Shown here: positions 31,775 to 40,513 of the stretch, piece after piece
Position numbering within the stretch: position 1 is the stretch's first letter
Layout: every line of letters starts with the position of its first letter
From: Agreia sp. VKM Ac-1783
GTDB lineage: Bacteria > Actinomycetota > Actinomycetes > Actinomycetales > Microbacteriaceae
Assembly (NCBI RefSeq): GCF_900177765.1
Contig: NZ_FXWI01000001.1
Coordinates: forward strand, 620,001 to 684,000
Direction of reading: 5' to 3'
Length of the DNA stretch: 64,000 bases
Notes under the pieces: generated by a model
Seen by the model: the letters and a program-made list of their open reading frames with translations, nothing else
What the model was told of the DNA's origin: nothing
The model's database searches: none
Program-made: the position numbers and the translations under genes

Positions 31775-33283
31775 ATGACGATTTCAGATTCCCCGGTGCA
31801 TCGCGGCAAGACCCTGGCCGAGAAGGTCTGGGAAGACCATCTCGTGGTCAAGGGTGAAGACGGCACGCCCGACCTCATCTACATCGACCTGCACCTGGTG
31901 CACGAGGTCACGAGTCCGCAGGCCTTCGACGGCCTCCGCGTGGCCGGCCGGCCCGTGCGTCGTCCCGACCTCACCATCGCGACCGAAGACCACAACACCC
32001 CGACGGCCGCGATCGACAAGCCCATCGCCGACCTGACGAGCCGCACGCAGATCGACACCCTTCGTCGCAATGCCAAGGAATTCGGCATCCGGCTGCACTC
32101 GCTCGGCGACGTCGAGCAGGGAATCGTGCACGTGGTGGGCCCGCAGCTCGGCCTCACCATGCCCGGCATCACCGTCGTCTGCGGAGATTCGCACACCAGC
32201 ACGCACGGAGCGTTCGGCGCCATGGCATTCGGCATCGGCACCAGCGAGGTCGAGCACGTCATGGCCACGCAGACCCTGCCGCTCAAGGCGTTCAAGACCA
32301 TGGCCATCACCGTCGAGGGCGAGCTGCGCCCCGGCGTCACCGCCAAAGACATCATCCTGGCCGTGATCGCCAAGATCTCGACGGGAGGCGGCCAGGGCTA
32401 TGTGCTCGAGTACCGCGGCTCGGCGATCCGCTCGCTCTCGATGGAGGGCCGCATGACGATCTGCAACATGTCGATCGAGGCGGGTGCCCGCGCGGGCATG
32501 GTCGCTCCAGACGAGATCACCTTCGAGTACCTCAAGGGCCGGCCGCATGCCCCCGAAGGCGAAGACTGGGACGCGGCCGTCGAGTACTGGAAGACGCTGC
32601 GCACCGACGACGACGCCGTCTTCGACGCTGAGGTGTTCCTCGACGCGAATGAGCTCGAGCCCTTCGTCACCTGGGGAACCAACCCCGGCCAGGGTGTGTC
32701 TCTGTCGCAGCCGGTGCCCGACCCCTCGGTGATCATCGATCCCAACGAGCGGGCAGCTGCTGAGCGGGCGCTCGAGTACATGGCTCTCGAAGCGGGAACC
32801 CCGATGAAGGACATCGCGGTCGACACCGTCTTCATCGGGTCGTGCACGAACTCGCGCATCGAAGACCTGCGGGCCGCCGCCGACATCGTTCGCGGCCGCA
32901 CCAAGGCCGAGAACGTGCGCGTGATGGTCGTTCCCGGCTCGGCCCGGGTTCGCATCGAGGCCGAGGCCGAGGGTCTCGACAAGGTGTTCAAAGACTTCGG
33001 CGCCGACTGGCGCTTCGCGGGATGCTCGATGTGCCTCGGCATGAACCCCGACCAACTCGAACCCGGCGAGCGGTGTGCATCGACCTCGAACCGCAACTTC
33101 GAGGGCCGCCAGGGCAAGGGCGGTCGTACGCACCTCGTCTCGCCCCTGGTCGCCGCGGCGACTGCGGTGCGTGGAACCCTGTCGAGTCCGTGGGATCTCG
33201 CCATCGACGATGCTCGCCTCGTCGACGCAGGCCCATCGACGGGCTCAGGGAACGCGGCCTCAGTGAATGGGAGTGTCCTGTAA
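31775..33283 (+). CDS. leuC: 3-isopropylmalate dehydratase large subunit
   Basis: Isomerises 2- and 3-isopropylmalate in leucine synthesis together with LeuD. 502 residues. Family signatures are [28 protein letters not shown] (in pieces), the 4Fe-4S ligands in GSCTNSR and CSMCLGMN, and [18 protein letters not shown] precedes the ATG. The final 25 or so residues after LSSPWDL are a non-conserved extension whose DNA contains a REP-like segment. The stop overlaps the leuD start as TAATG. Confidence 0.97.
   Translation: MTISDSPVHRGKTLAEKVWEDHLVVKGEDGTPDLIYIDLHLVHEVTSPQAFDGLRVAGRPVRRPDLTIATEDHNTPTAAIDKPIADLTSRTQIDTLRRNAKEFGIRLHSLGDVEQGIVHVVGPQLGLTMPGITVVCGDSHTSTHGAFGAMAFGIGTSEVEHVMATQTLPLKAFKTMAITVEGELRPGVTAKDIILAVIAKISTGGGQGYVLEYRGSAIRSLSMEGRMTICNMSIEAGARAGMVAPDEITFEYLKGRPHAPEGEDWDAAVEYWKTLRTDDDAVFDAEVFLDANELEPFVTWGTNPGQGVSLSQPVPDPSVIIDPNERAAAERALEYMALEAGTPMKDIAVDTVFIGSCTNSRIEDLRAAADIVRGRTKAENVRVMVVPGSARVRIEAEAEGLDKVFKDFGADWRFAGCSMCLGMNPDQLEPGERCASTSNRNFEGRQGKGGRTHLVSPLVAAATAVRGTLSSPWDLAIDDARLVDAGPSTGSGNAASVNGSVL
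33233..33254. repeat. REP-like segment inside the leuC 3' end
   Basis: CCATCGACGGGCTCAGGGA resembles, in reverse orientation, the CCCTGAGCTCGTCGAAGGG element after the flavoprotein gene at 1.63 kb. It encodes part of the non-conserved LeuC tail ([10 protein letters not shown]). Confidence 0.4.
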
Positions 33284-33879
33284 TGGAAAAGGTTTCTGTC
33301 ATCACCGGCGTCGCCGTACCGCTCGAGCGGTCGAACATCGACACCGACCAGATCATCCCCGCCGTCTTCCTCAAGCGGGTCACCAAGACCGGCTTCGACG
33401 ACGCGCTCTTCTACGGATGGCGTCAAGACCCCGAGTTCGTGCTGAACAAGGAGCCGTTCAAGGCCGGGTCCGTGCTCGTGGCAGGTCCCGACTTCGGAAC
33501 CGGCTCGTCGCGCGAGCACGCCGTCTGGGCTCTCCGCGACTACGGATTCAAGGCCGTGCTCAGCGCTCGGTTCGGCGACATCTTCCGAGGCAACTCGGGC
33601 AAGCAGGGTCTCCTCGCGGCCCAGGTTGCAGAAGCAGACATCGAGAAGATCTGGGCGCTCATCGACGCGCAGCCCGGGCTCGAAGTCACGGTCGATCTTC
33701 CGGCCAAGACGGTGACGGCAGGGGCCCTCACCGTGCCTTTCGAGATCGATGACTACACTCGGTGGAGGCTTCTCGAAGGCCTCGACGACATCGGGCTCAC
33801 CCTGCGCGACGAAGCGCGAATCACGGAGTTCGAGGGCCGCCGCGAGAGCTGGCGCCCCAAGACTCTTCCCGTTAAATAA
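33283..33879 (+). CDS. leuD: 3-isopropylmalate dehydratase small subunit
   Basis: 198 residues, the normal length. Motifs: [47 protein letters not shown] and [22 protein letters not shown]. It forms the heterodimer with LeuC. The start overlaps the leuC stop by one base, so expression is coupled and follows the leader-peptide control. Confidence 0.97.
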   Translation: MEKVSVITGVAVPLERSNIDTDQIIPAVFLKRVTKTGFDDALFYGWRQDPEFVLNKEPFKAGSVLVAGPDFGTGSSREHAVWALRDYGFKAVLSARFGDIFRGNSGKQGLLAAQVAEADIEKIWALIDAQPGLEVTVDLPAKTVTAGALTVPFEIDDYTRWRLLEGLDDIGLTLRDEARITEFEGRRESWRPKTLPVK

Positions 33880-33904
33880 GAAGCAGTACAGGCGGTTATA
33901 TCTA

Positions 33905-35275
33905 GTGAATTCCCTCGTTCAGGATGCTCAGAAAGCGGCACGCAGAGTGGGTCTACCCAGCGACACGATCATCATCAACGGCGGTCGTCCGCTTCGCGGC
34001 ACCATCGACGTGCGCGGGGCCAAGAACCTCGTCACCAAGGCCATGGTCGCCTCCCTTCTCGGCGACACCAAGAGCATCCTGCGTGACGTGCCCGACATCT
34101 CCGACGTCAGCGTCGTCGCCAGCCTGCTCGAAGCTCACGGCGTCACGATCTCGGGAAGCGCCGAGACGGGCATCCTGATCTTCGACCCGACCAATGTCGC
34201 CAGCGCGAACAGCGCCGAGATCGACGCACTCTCGGGGTCGAGCCGCATTCCGATCCTGTTCTGCGGGCCGCTTCTGCACCGCCTGGGTCACGCCTTCATC
34301 CCCGACCTCGGTGGCTGCCGTATCGGTGACCGTCCGATCGACTTCCACCTCGACGCACTCAGGCAGTTCGGCGCGATCGTCGACAAGCTGCCCAGCGGCA
34401 TCGACATCTCTGCACCCAACGGTCTGCACGGGGCGAACATCGAGTTCGCATACCCGAGCGTCGGAGCTACCGAGCAGGTGCTACTGACCGCCGTTCGGGT
34501 CAAGGGCACCACGGAGCTCAAGAACGCCGCGATCGAGCCCGAGATCATGGACCTCATCGCCGTGCTGCAGAAGATGGGCGCGATCATCTCGGTCGAGCCC
34601 AACCGCGTGATCCTCATCGAGGGCGTCGACAGCCTCAAGGGCTACGACCACCGGGCGCTGTTCGATCGCAACGAGGCCGCAAGCTGGGCATCGGCCGCGC
34701 TCGCCACGGGCGGCGACATCACCTGCAAGGGTGCCAAGCAGCAAGACATGATGACGTTCCTCAACGTCTTCCGCAAGATCGGCGGAGCGTTCGACATCGA
34801 GGAAGACGGCATCCGCTTCTACCACCCGGGCGGCGACCTCAAGCCCGTGACCATCGAGACCGATGTGCACCCCGGCTTCATGACCGACTGGCAGCAGCCG
34901 CTCATCATCGCGCTGACTCAGGCGATCGGAACCTCGGTCGTTCACGAGACCGTCTACGAAGACCGCTTCGGCTTCACGGATGCGCTGGTCGAGATGGGCG
35001 CGAACATCCAGGTGCACAAGAACGGACTCGAGGGCGGAGAACGACGCGTTCCGCGTCGCCCGCTCGAGCAGGCTGCCGTCATCACCGGGCCCACCAAACT
35101 GCACGGAAGCGAGATCGTCGTTCCCGATCTGCGCGGCGGCTTCAGCCACCTCATCGCCGCATTGACGGCCGAGGGCCGCTCGACCGTCAGCAACGTCGGA
35201 CTCATCGGTCGCGGCTACGGAGACTTCGTAGCCAAGCTCGAGAAGCTCGGAGCTGACTTCTCCTTCGAGGTTTAG
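33905..35275 (+). CDS. murA: UDP-N-acetylglucosamine 1-carboxyvinyltransferase
   Basis: First committed step of peptidoglycan precursor synthesis (enolpyruvyl transfer from PEP). 456 residues from a GTG at 33905 with AGGCGG upstream. EPSP-synthase-like fold: INGGRPLRGTIDVRGAKNLVTKAMVA, PDLGGCRIGDRPIDFHLDALRQFGA (the Cys is the fosfomycin-target position), and VHPGFMTDWQQPLIIALTQA followed by RGGFSHLIAAL. It forms a compact wall/lipid operon with plsC, gpsA and ddl downstream. Confidence 0.93.
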   Translation: MNSLVQDAQKAARRVGLPSDTIIINGGRPLRGTIDVRGAKNLVTKAMVASLLGDTKSILRDVPDISDVSVVASLLEAHGVTISGSAETGILIFDPTNVASANSAEIDALSGSSRIPILFCGPLLHRLGHAFIPDLGGCRIGDRPIDFHLDALRQFGAIVDKLPSGIDISAPNGLHGANIEFAYPSVGATEQVLLTAVRVKGTTELKNAAIEPEIMDLIAVLQKMGAIISVEPNRVILIEGVDSLKGYDHRALFDRNEAASWASAALATGGDITCKGAKQQDMMTFLNVFRKIGGAFDIEEDGIRFYHPGGDLKPVTIETDVHPGFMTDWQQPLIIALTQAIGTSVVHETVYEDRFGFTDALVEMGANIQVHKNGLEGGERRVPRRPLEQAAVITGPTKLHGSEIVVPDLRGGFSHLIAALTAEGRSTVSNVGLIGRGYGDFVAKLEKLGADFSFEV

Positions 35276-35278
35276 AAG

Positions 35279-36019
35279 GTGGCGAACCAGGCGGCCGAGA
35301 AGACCGTCGGATTCCGAATTCTCGCGGCCGTGCTGGTGCCCATTCTGTCGGTCATCGCCAGAATCGAGTTCACCGATGCGCAGAAGCTTCCCAAGACGGG
35401 TGCTTTCGTTCTGTCGCCGAACCACTACAGCAACATCGATCCGGTGATCATGGGCTGGTCGATCTGGAAGCTCGGTCGAGCACCGAGATTTCTGGCCAAG
35501 GCCTCGTTGTTCCGGGTGCCGGTCGTGGGCGCTGTCCTTCGTGGCACGGGGCAGATCCCGGTTGAGCGTGCCGGTTCCGTTCGCGGCAGCGAGCCGCTGA
35601 AGGCCGCGAACGAACTGGTCGACAAGGGCAATGCCGTCATCATCTACCCCGAGGGCACGCTCACTCGAGACCCGCAGATCTGGCCGATGAAGGGCAAGAC
35701 CGGAGCGGTGCGGATGGCCCTCGAGCAGAATCTTCCGATCATTCCTGCCGCTCACTGGGGAACTCAGGCCGTGATGGCCCGCTACTCCAACAAGATCAGC
35801 TTCTTCCCTCGCAAGACCATCAAGGTCGCTTTCGGTGACCCGGTCGATCTCACCGAATTCCGCGGCAAGCCGATCAATGCTGCACTGCTGACCGCCGCCA
35901 CCGAACTGGTCATGGCCGACATCACCGCACTCCTCGAAGGGCTGCGGGGCGAAACCGCACCGGTCGAACGATGGAACCCGGCTGCGCACAACCAGAAGGA
36001 GACCGGTCGTTTTGAGTAG
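35279..36019 (+). CDS. plsC: 1-acyl-sn-glycerol-3-phosphate acyltransferase family protein
   Basis: 246 residues from GTG, three bases after murA. The acyltransferase block I is NHYSNIDP (HX4D), with further blocks KASLFRVPVVGAVLRGTGQIPVERAG and YPEGTLTRDP. It adds the second acyl chain in phospholipid synthesis or a related acylation at the membrane. One hydrophobic N-terminal segment is visible. The end overlaps the gpsA start by eight bases. Confidence 0.88.
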   Translation: MANQAAEKTVGFRILAAVLVPILSVIARIEFTDAQKLPKTGAFVLSPNHYSNIDPVIMGWSIWKLGRAPRFLAKASLFRVPVVGAVLRGTGQIPVERAGSVRGSEPLKAANELVDKGNAVIIYPEGTLTRDPQIWPMKGKTGAVRMALEQNLPIIPAAHWGTQAVMARYSNKISFFPRKTIKVAFGDPVDLTEFRGKPINAALLTAATELVMADITALLEGLRGETAPVERWNPAAHNQKETGRFE

Positions 36020-37154
36020 GACCAGGCCCGTGGCCGTCGTTCCACCTCGCCGTCGTGTCACCGTGCTCGGAGCGGGAAGTTGGGGAACGACGTTCGCCAA
36101 GATCCTCGCCGACGGCGGAAGTGACGTGACCCTGTGGGCACGACGCCCCGAACTGGCTCGCGAGATCAGCGAGGCCAAGCGCAACAGCGACTACCTTCCC
36201 GGAATCAACCTTCCGCTGACCGTGACGGCCACCTCGAGTCTCGCTGAGGCGTTGGCCGGGGCCGAGATGGTCTTCGTCTCTATTCCGAGTCAGAGCCTGC
36301 GAGAGAACCTCGCGGCCATCAAGCCTCTCCTGCCGGCGGAGGCACTCGTGATTAGCCTGATGAAGGGCGTCGAGAAGAAGTCCGGCCTGCGCATGAGCGA
36401 GGTGATCGAGCTGGGGCTCGAGATCGATCGCGATCGCATCGCCGTCGCATCCGGCCCGAACCTCGCGCTCGAGATCGCCAAGGAGCAGCCGACGGCAGCC
36501 GTGATCTCGTCGCAGAGCCTCGAGACCGCGCAGCGCGTGGCCATGGTGGCGAGCAACCGCTACTTCCGTTCGTTCGTGAACGTCGACGTCATCGGCACGG
36601 AGTTCGGCGGCGTGCTCAAGAATCTCATCGCGGTCGCCATCGGCATCGTCGACGGCGTTGGCTACGGCGAGAACACGAAGGCATCGATCATCACACGGGG
36701 CCTGGCCGAGATGACCGATTTCGCCGTGGCCTACGGCGCACAGGCCGATACGCTCGCGGGCCTGGCGGGCCTCGGCGACCTCATCGCCACGAGCAGCTCG
36801 TCGCTGTCTCGCAACAACACGGCCGGCCGTCTGCTGGGCCAGGGCTACAGCTTCGCCGACGTCGTCAAGAGCATGCAGCAGACCGCGGAGGGCCTCGCCT
36901 CGGTGGCCCCGATCCTCGAGCTGGCCGCGGCCAAAGGCGTGGACATGCCCATCGTCAAGCAGGTCAGCGAGGTGCTGGCCGGTACGCTGAACCCTCGGGA
37001 CATAGCTCCCCACCTGACGACGGACTCCGACGAGCCGCAGGGCGAAAGGACAATCGATGGCCGGAAAAACACTGGTGGCTCTGCTTTTTGGAGGCCGTTC
37101 AAGCGAGCACTCAATCAGCTGCGCGACGGCGGGCGGAGTTCTTCACGCGATTGA
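36012..37154 (+). CDS. gpsA: NAD(P)-dependent glycerol-3-phosphate dehydrogenase
   Basis: Makes sn-glycerol 3-phosphate for phospholipids. 380 residues from a TTG at 36012, supported by AAGGAGA nine bases before it (a GTG at 36030 is possible). Motifs: VTVLGAGSWGTTFAKILA, LMKGVEKKSGLRMSEV, ASGPNLALEIA, GVLKNLIAVAIGIVDGVGYGENTKA and AGLGDLIATSSS. The last 33 residues are translated from DNA that also encodes the Ddl N-terminus in another frame (98-nt overlap) and look non-conserved. The ancestral stop was probably lost. Confidence 0.93.
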   Translation: MSRTRPVAVVPPRRRVTVLGAGSWGTTFAKILADGGSDVTLWARRPELAREISEAKRNSDYLPGINLPLTVTATSSLAEALAGAEMVFVSIPSQSLRENLAAIKPLLPAEALVISLMKGVEKKSGLRMSEVIELGLEIDRDRIAVASGPNLALEIAKEQPTAAVISSQSLETAQRVAMVASNRYFRSFVNVDVIGTEFGGVLKNLIAVAIGIVDGVGYGENTKASIITRGLAEMTDFAVAYGAQADTLAGLAGLGDLIATSSSSLSRNNTAGRLLGQGYSFADVVKSMQQTAEGLASVAPILELAAAKGVDMPIVKQVSEVLAGTLNPRDIAPHLTTDSDEPQGERTIDGRKNTGGSAFWRPFKRALNQLRDGGRSSSRD

Positions 37155-38160
37155 TCGGGAACGCTTCGACGTCATTCCGATCGGCATCACCGGCGAGGGA
37201 TCGTTCGTTCTCGAAGACGACGACCCCGCCAAATTCGCCATCGACGCCGACGCGATGCCCCGTGTAGTCGACAACGGCACCCGCATTCGCTGGCCTGACA
37301 AGGCGGGCGACCGCACGCTGACCGTCGATCTTGCCGACGGCACCTCGCGCATCCTGGGCGAGGTGGATGTCGTGTTCCCGATTCTGCACGGACGTTTCGG
37401 CGAAGACGGCACGGTTCAGGGCATGCTCGAACTGCTCGGCCTTCCGTTTGTGGGATCGGGCGTTCTCGCATCCGCTCTCGGCATGGACAAGCACTTCACG
37501 AAGACCGTGCTGCTGCAGGCGGGCATCGAGGTTGCTCCCTGGACCACGGTCACGGCCAGACAGTGGCGACAGTCGCCCACGCTCGTCGCCGAACGCGCCT
37601 CCTCGCTCGGACTGCCGGCGTTCGTGAAGCCCGCTCGCGCCGGCTCGTCAGTGGGCGTGAGCCGCATCACCGAGTGGTCTCAGCTCGTCGAGGCGATGGA
37701 CGTCGCTCTCGCCGAGGACGACAAGGTTCTCATCGAAGAGGGCATCGTGGGCCGCGAGGTCGAGTGCGGAGTGCTCGAGGGCCGCGACGGCGCGCCCACC
37801 CGGGTATCGGTAGCGGGCGAGGTCGTTATGACCGACAGGGCGTTCTACGACTTCGACGCGAAGTACCTCGATGCGCCCGGAATCGAGCTCGTGTGCCCCG
37901 CACCGATGAGTGACGAGCAACTCGCGACCATGCAGAGCATCGCGGCCACCGCGTTCGATGCCATCGGCGGCGCCGGGCTCGCCCGCGTCGATTTCTTTCT
38001 CACCGAGAACGGCTTCGTGGTGAACGAACTCAACACGATGCCGGGCTTCACGCCGATCTCGATGTTCCCGGCCTGCTGGATCGCGTCGGGGCTCAGCTAC
38101 CCGCAACTCATCGACGAACTGATCGACCTGGCGCTGCAGAACGCCGCGCTGGTCGAGTAG
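37057..38160 (+). CDS. ddl: D-alanine--D-alanine ligase
   Basis: Makes the D-Ala-D-Ala end of the peptidoglycan stem. 367 residues with AAAGGA before the ATG. ATP-grasp motifs: LFGGRSSEHSISCATAGGV, HGRFGEDGTVQGMLELLGLPFVGSGVLAS, KPARAGSSVGVSRI, and ARVDFFLTENGFVVNELNTMPGFTPISMFP. The start lies inside gpsA. The last codons and stop (GTCGAGTAG) are part of the left arm of a long palindromic repeat. Confidence 0.95.
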   Translation: MAGKTLVALLFGGRSSEHSISCATAGGVLHAIDRERFDVIPIGITGEGSFVLEDDDPAKFAIDADAMPRVVDNGTRIRWPDKAGDRTLTVDLADGTSRILGEVDVVFPILHGRFGEDGTVQGMLELLGLPFVGSGVLASALGMDKHFTKTVLLQAGIEVAPWTTVTARQWRQSPTLVAERASSLGLPAFVKPARAGSSVGVSRITEWSQLVEAMDVALAEDDKVLIEEGIVGREVECGVLEGRDGAPTRVSVAGEVVMTDRAFYDFDAKYLDAPGIELVCPAPMSDEQLATMQSIAATAFDAIGGAGLARVDFFLTENGFVVNELNTMPGFTPISMFPACWIASGLSYPQLIDELIDLALQNAALVE

Positions 38161-38286
38161 CGAGGAACGAGCGTATCGAGACCACCATCGCGAGTGATCT
38201 CGATACGACGCCTCGTTCCTCGCGCGGCTACTCGATCAGCGCTAGAGGGTGCGCTGGTCGAGTAGGCCGCCCGCGACCGTGTCGAG
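38149..38286. repeat. Long palindromic REP-type repeat after ddl
   Basis: The left arm, from GCTGGTCGAGTAGC to GTATCGAGA (38149-38181), pairs imperfectly with the right arm, from TCTCGATACG to CTACTCGATCAGC (38198-38240). A further partial copy, GCGCTGGTCGAGTAGG to TGTCGAGAC, follows at 38252-38286. The unit is of the dispersed type seen in Microbacteriaceae genomes and probably ends both convergent transcripts. Confidence 0.7.
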
Positions 38287-38296
38287 ACGCTTCCGT

Positions 38297-39211
38297 CTAC
38301 GCTTCGCCGGGCAGCGCCTTGCGAATGACGAGACGGGTCCAGGCGCCCACGAAGATGCGATCGCCATCGTGCACCTCCCGGCGTTGCCCCGGCTGAATGG
38401 GTACGGTCGGCAACTCCTCGCCGGCGGCGCCCACGAAGGTGCCGTTCGACGATTGGAGGTCTTCGACCCACCAGCGCTGCCCGTCGGTGTTGAGCTGGCA
38501 GTGCCGTCTCGAGACGCCGCTGTCGGTTCCGCACTCGATCTGCGGGTGAATGTCGCGAGACAAAGAAGTGCGGCCGACGAGCAGGCTGCTCTGCTTGAGT
38601 ACGACGATCTCAGGCAGCCCCCCGGAGGGCAGCGGATCGTCGGACTTCTGTGCTTCGTACCACTCCGGGTCGACCCAGACCTCGGCGACCCACGTGCTGT
38701 CGCCCTCGATCGCCGGTGCAGCGGGGGAGGAGACCACCGGGCCCGTCGGGGCCTCCGGCTCTGCGGGCTCAGCCGGCCCGGCAGGCTCGACTGTCGGCTG
38801 GCCCTCGATGGCCGGAGCCTCGACGTAACCGGGGTCGCCGGCAGCCTCGTGCTTTCCGAGGTCGCCTTCCTCGATGTCGAGACTCGACACGGGCGCGACG
38901 ACGGGAACGACGGCGGGAGCGTTGGGCACGGGAGCCGGCGCCGTGAGCGGAGAGGCGAATCCGTGAGCATCGGGGTCGGGTTCGGGAAGTGACCCGGTAG
39001 TGAAGTCGTATCCGCAGTTCTCGCAGAACAGCGCATCCGGCAGGTTAGGGAACGAGCAGTTCGGGCACGTGATCGGCTCGCTCGAACCCGACGTCGTCGG
39101 GATCGCCACGGTCGGGGCCGGCGCAACAGGCGCAGCCGCGACCATCGGGGTTCCGCAGACATCGCAGTAGTCGGTCGATGCCGACGAGTGTCCGTTGGGG
39201 CAGAGGGTCAT
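38297..39211 (-). CDS. FHA-domain protein with two N-terminal zinc ribbons
   Basis: 304 residues. Two zinc-ribbon-like pairs (CPNGH with CDVCG, and CPNCS with CENCG) lie in the first 70 residues. A Pro/Ala/Glu-rich linker runs to about residue 200. The C-terminal FHA domain reads SLLVGRTSLSRDIHPQIECG, SGVSRRHCQL and DLQSSNGTFV. FHA domains bind phosphothreonine, so this is a likely reader or target of the PknG-like kinase in the same operon, comparable in role to OdhI/GarA (inference). Last gene of the operon; overlaps the VWA gene by four bases. Confidence 0.85.
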   Translation of the reverse strand: MTLCPNGHSSASTDYCDVCGTPMVAAAPVAPAPTVAIPTTSGSSEPITCPNCSFPNLPDALFCENCGYDFTTGSLPEPDPDAHGFASPLTAPAPVPNAPAVVPVVAPVSSLDIEEGDLGKHEAAGDPGYVEAPAIEGQPTVEPAGPAEPAEPEAPTGPVVSSPAAPAIEGDSTWVAEVWVDPEWYEAQKSDDPLPSGGLPEIVVLKQSSLLVGRTSLSRDIHPQIECGTDSGVSRRHCQLNTDGQRWWVEDLQSSNGTFVGAAGEELPTVPIQPGQRREVHDGDRIFVGAWTRLVIRKALPGEA

Positions 39212-40488
39212 TTGCGCACCCGCGTGGTCTTGGTCGATGCCGTGTCGAGCGCCATCTCGTCGAGCTTCGCCACGTCGCGACGGAGCCGCACGGTGCCCTC
39301 GTTGGCGTCGTCGATCTCGACGACCTTGCGGAGCTTAGCGGTGGCCTCGTCGTTGCCGGTCGCGGCGGCGAGCTGAACGGCACGGCCCAGTTTGACCGTG
39401 GCCGTCGCGGCGTCACCGGCGGCCTTGGCGGCCAGGCCGTCCTGGATGGCGGAGGCGAGCTCGGTCTGGCCCGTGTAGTGCGCCACGGCCGGGTCGATGC
39501 GCGCGGTGAGGGCGTCGTCGTTCGACCAGCGCGCCTTCACCAGACCGGATGCGACAACCTCGTCACGCACGGTCAGCTGTACACGGGCGGCGAGCTGCTC
39601 CGAGCCCACGGGCTTGGATGCGACGCGCACGGCAACGTGGTAATCGCGCGACTCGTCGCCCCACGATCCAGTGGGGTAGGACCCGGTGAGCGGGTTGACC
39701 ATGGTCTTGCGGGTGGTGAGGTCTTCGACCGTGGGAGCGACCTGTCGCACGAACAGCACCTCGGAGCCCTGGGGCGCCCAGACGCGCAGCTCGGCCGACG
39801 CCACGCCTCGACCCATCGACTGCTTGATGATGCTCTCGAAGTCGGCTGCCATGTCGGCGGGCTTGGCGATGAGGTCGACCGTGCCCAGCAGAGCGGTGGC
39901 GATCTGGCGCAACTCGTCGACCTGCCAGCGCGAACCGACGCCGCGGGCGTCGCACTGGAACACGCCTGTGGCGTTGTAGATGGCCTGGCTCAGCGCCTGG
40001 GCCGATTCGTGCTCGTTCTTGCCGTCGGTGAGCAGGATCGCGTGCCGCTGCGTGGCCTGCGGAGTGGCCTGGAAGAGTTCACGGGCAAGGGTGAGCCACG
40101 TGCCCATCGCCGTTCCACCGGACGGCTGGAACGAGGCGATTGCCTGCTTTGCGGCGGCACGGGCACCCGGTTCCATCTGCACCATGGGAAGCCGCGCGTT
40201 CGGGTACGGGAACGCACGAGCTGCCGTGTCGGTGCCGGAGATCACGGCGAACCACGTGCCGTCGAGAATCTGGTCGACGGCAACGGATGCCGCGTGCTTG
40301 GCGGCGCCGAGGTTCTCGCCGGTCATCGATCCCGACGTGTCGACGATGATGATCTCGCCGGCAGCCATGCCCTGGCCTTGGCCCGCCTGACCCGCACCCG
40401 CGACCGTGACGGTCACGATGGCGTGAACATCTGTGGCCCCGTCTGAGAGGAATTCATTCTGGAAAACGCTGGCGGTGAACTCTGCCAT
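39208..40488 (-). CDS. VWA-domain protein (TerY-like)
   Basis: 426 residues. The N-terminal von Willebrand A domain has an intact MIDAS: VDTSGSM (D50, S52, S54), the Thr in SGGTAMGTW and the Asp in LLTDGKNE. A beta-rich middle and a helical C-terminal region with Ala-rich repeats (ASAIQDGLAAKAAGDAATATVK) follow. No signal peptide, so it is cytoplasmic. A VWA protein next to a PP2C phosphatase and a protein kinase recalls the TerY triad of Ter stress systems. It lies 25 nt after the PP2C gene. Confidence 0.85.
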   Translation of the reverse strand: MAEFTASVFQNEFLSDGATDVHAIVTVTVAGAGQAGQGQGMAAGEIIIVDTSGSMTGENLGAAKHAASVAVDQILDGTWFAVISGTDTAARAFPYPNARLPMVQMEPGARAAAKQAIASFQPSGGTAMGTWLTLARELFQATPQATQRHAILLTDGKNEHESAQALSQAIYNATGVFQCDARGVGSRWQVDELRQIATALLGTVDLIAKPADMAADFESIIKQSMGRGVASAELRVWAPQGSEVLFVRQVAPTVEDLTTRKTMVNPLTGSYPTGSWGDESRDYHVAVRVASKPVGSEQLAARVQLTVRDEVVASGLVKARWSNDDALTARIDPAVAHYTGQTELASAIQDGLAAKAAGDAATATVKLGRAVQLAAATGNDEATAKLRKVVEIDDANEGTVRLRRDVAKLDEMALDTASTKTTRVRK

Positions 40489-40513
40489 GGGAGACTCCTC
40501 TATCTGTCATAGA

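Noticed and set aside
34481-36184. A 567-codon minus-strand frame
   Set aside because: Antisense to murA and plsC, which are unambiguous.
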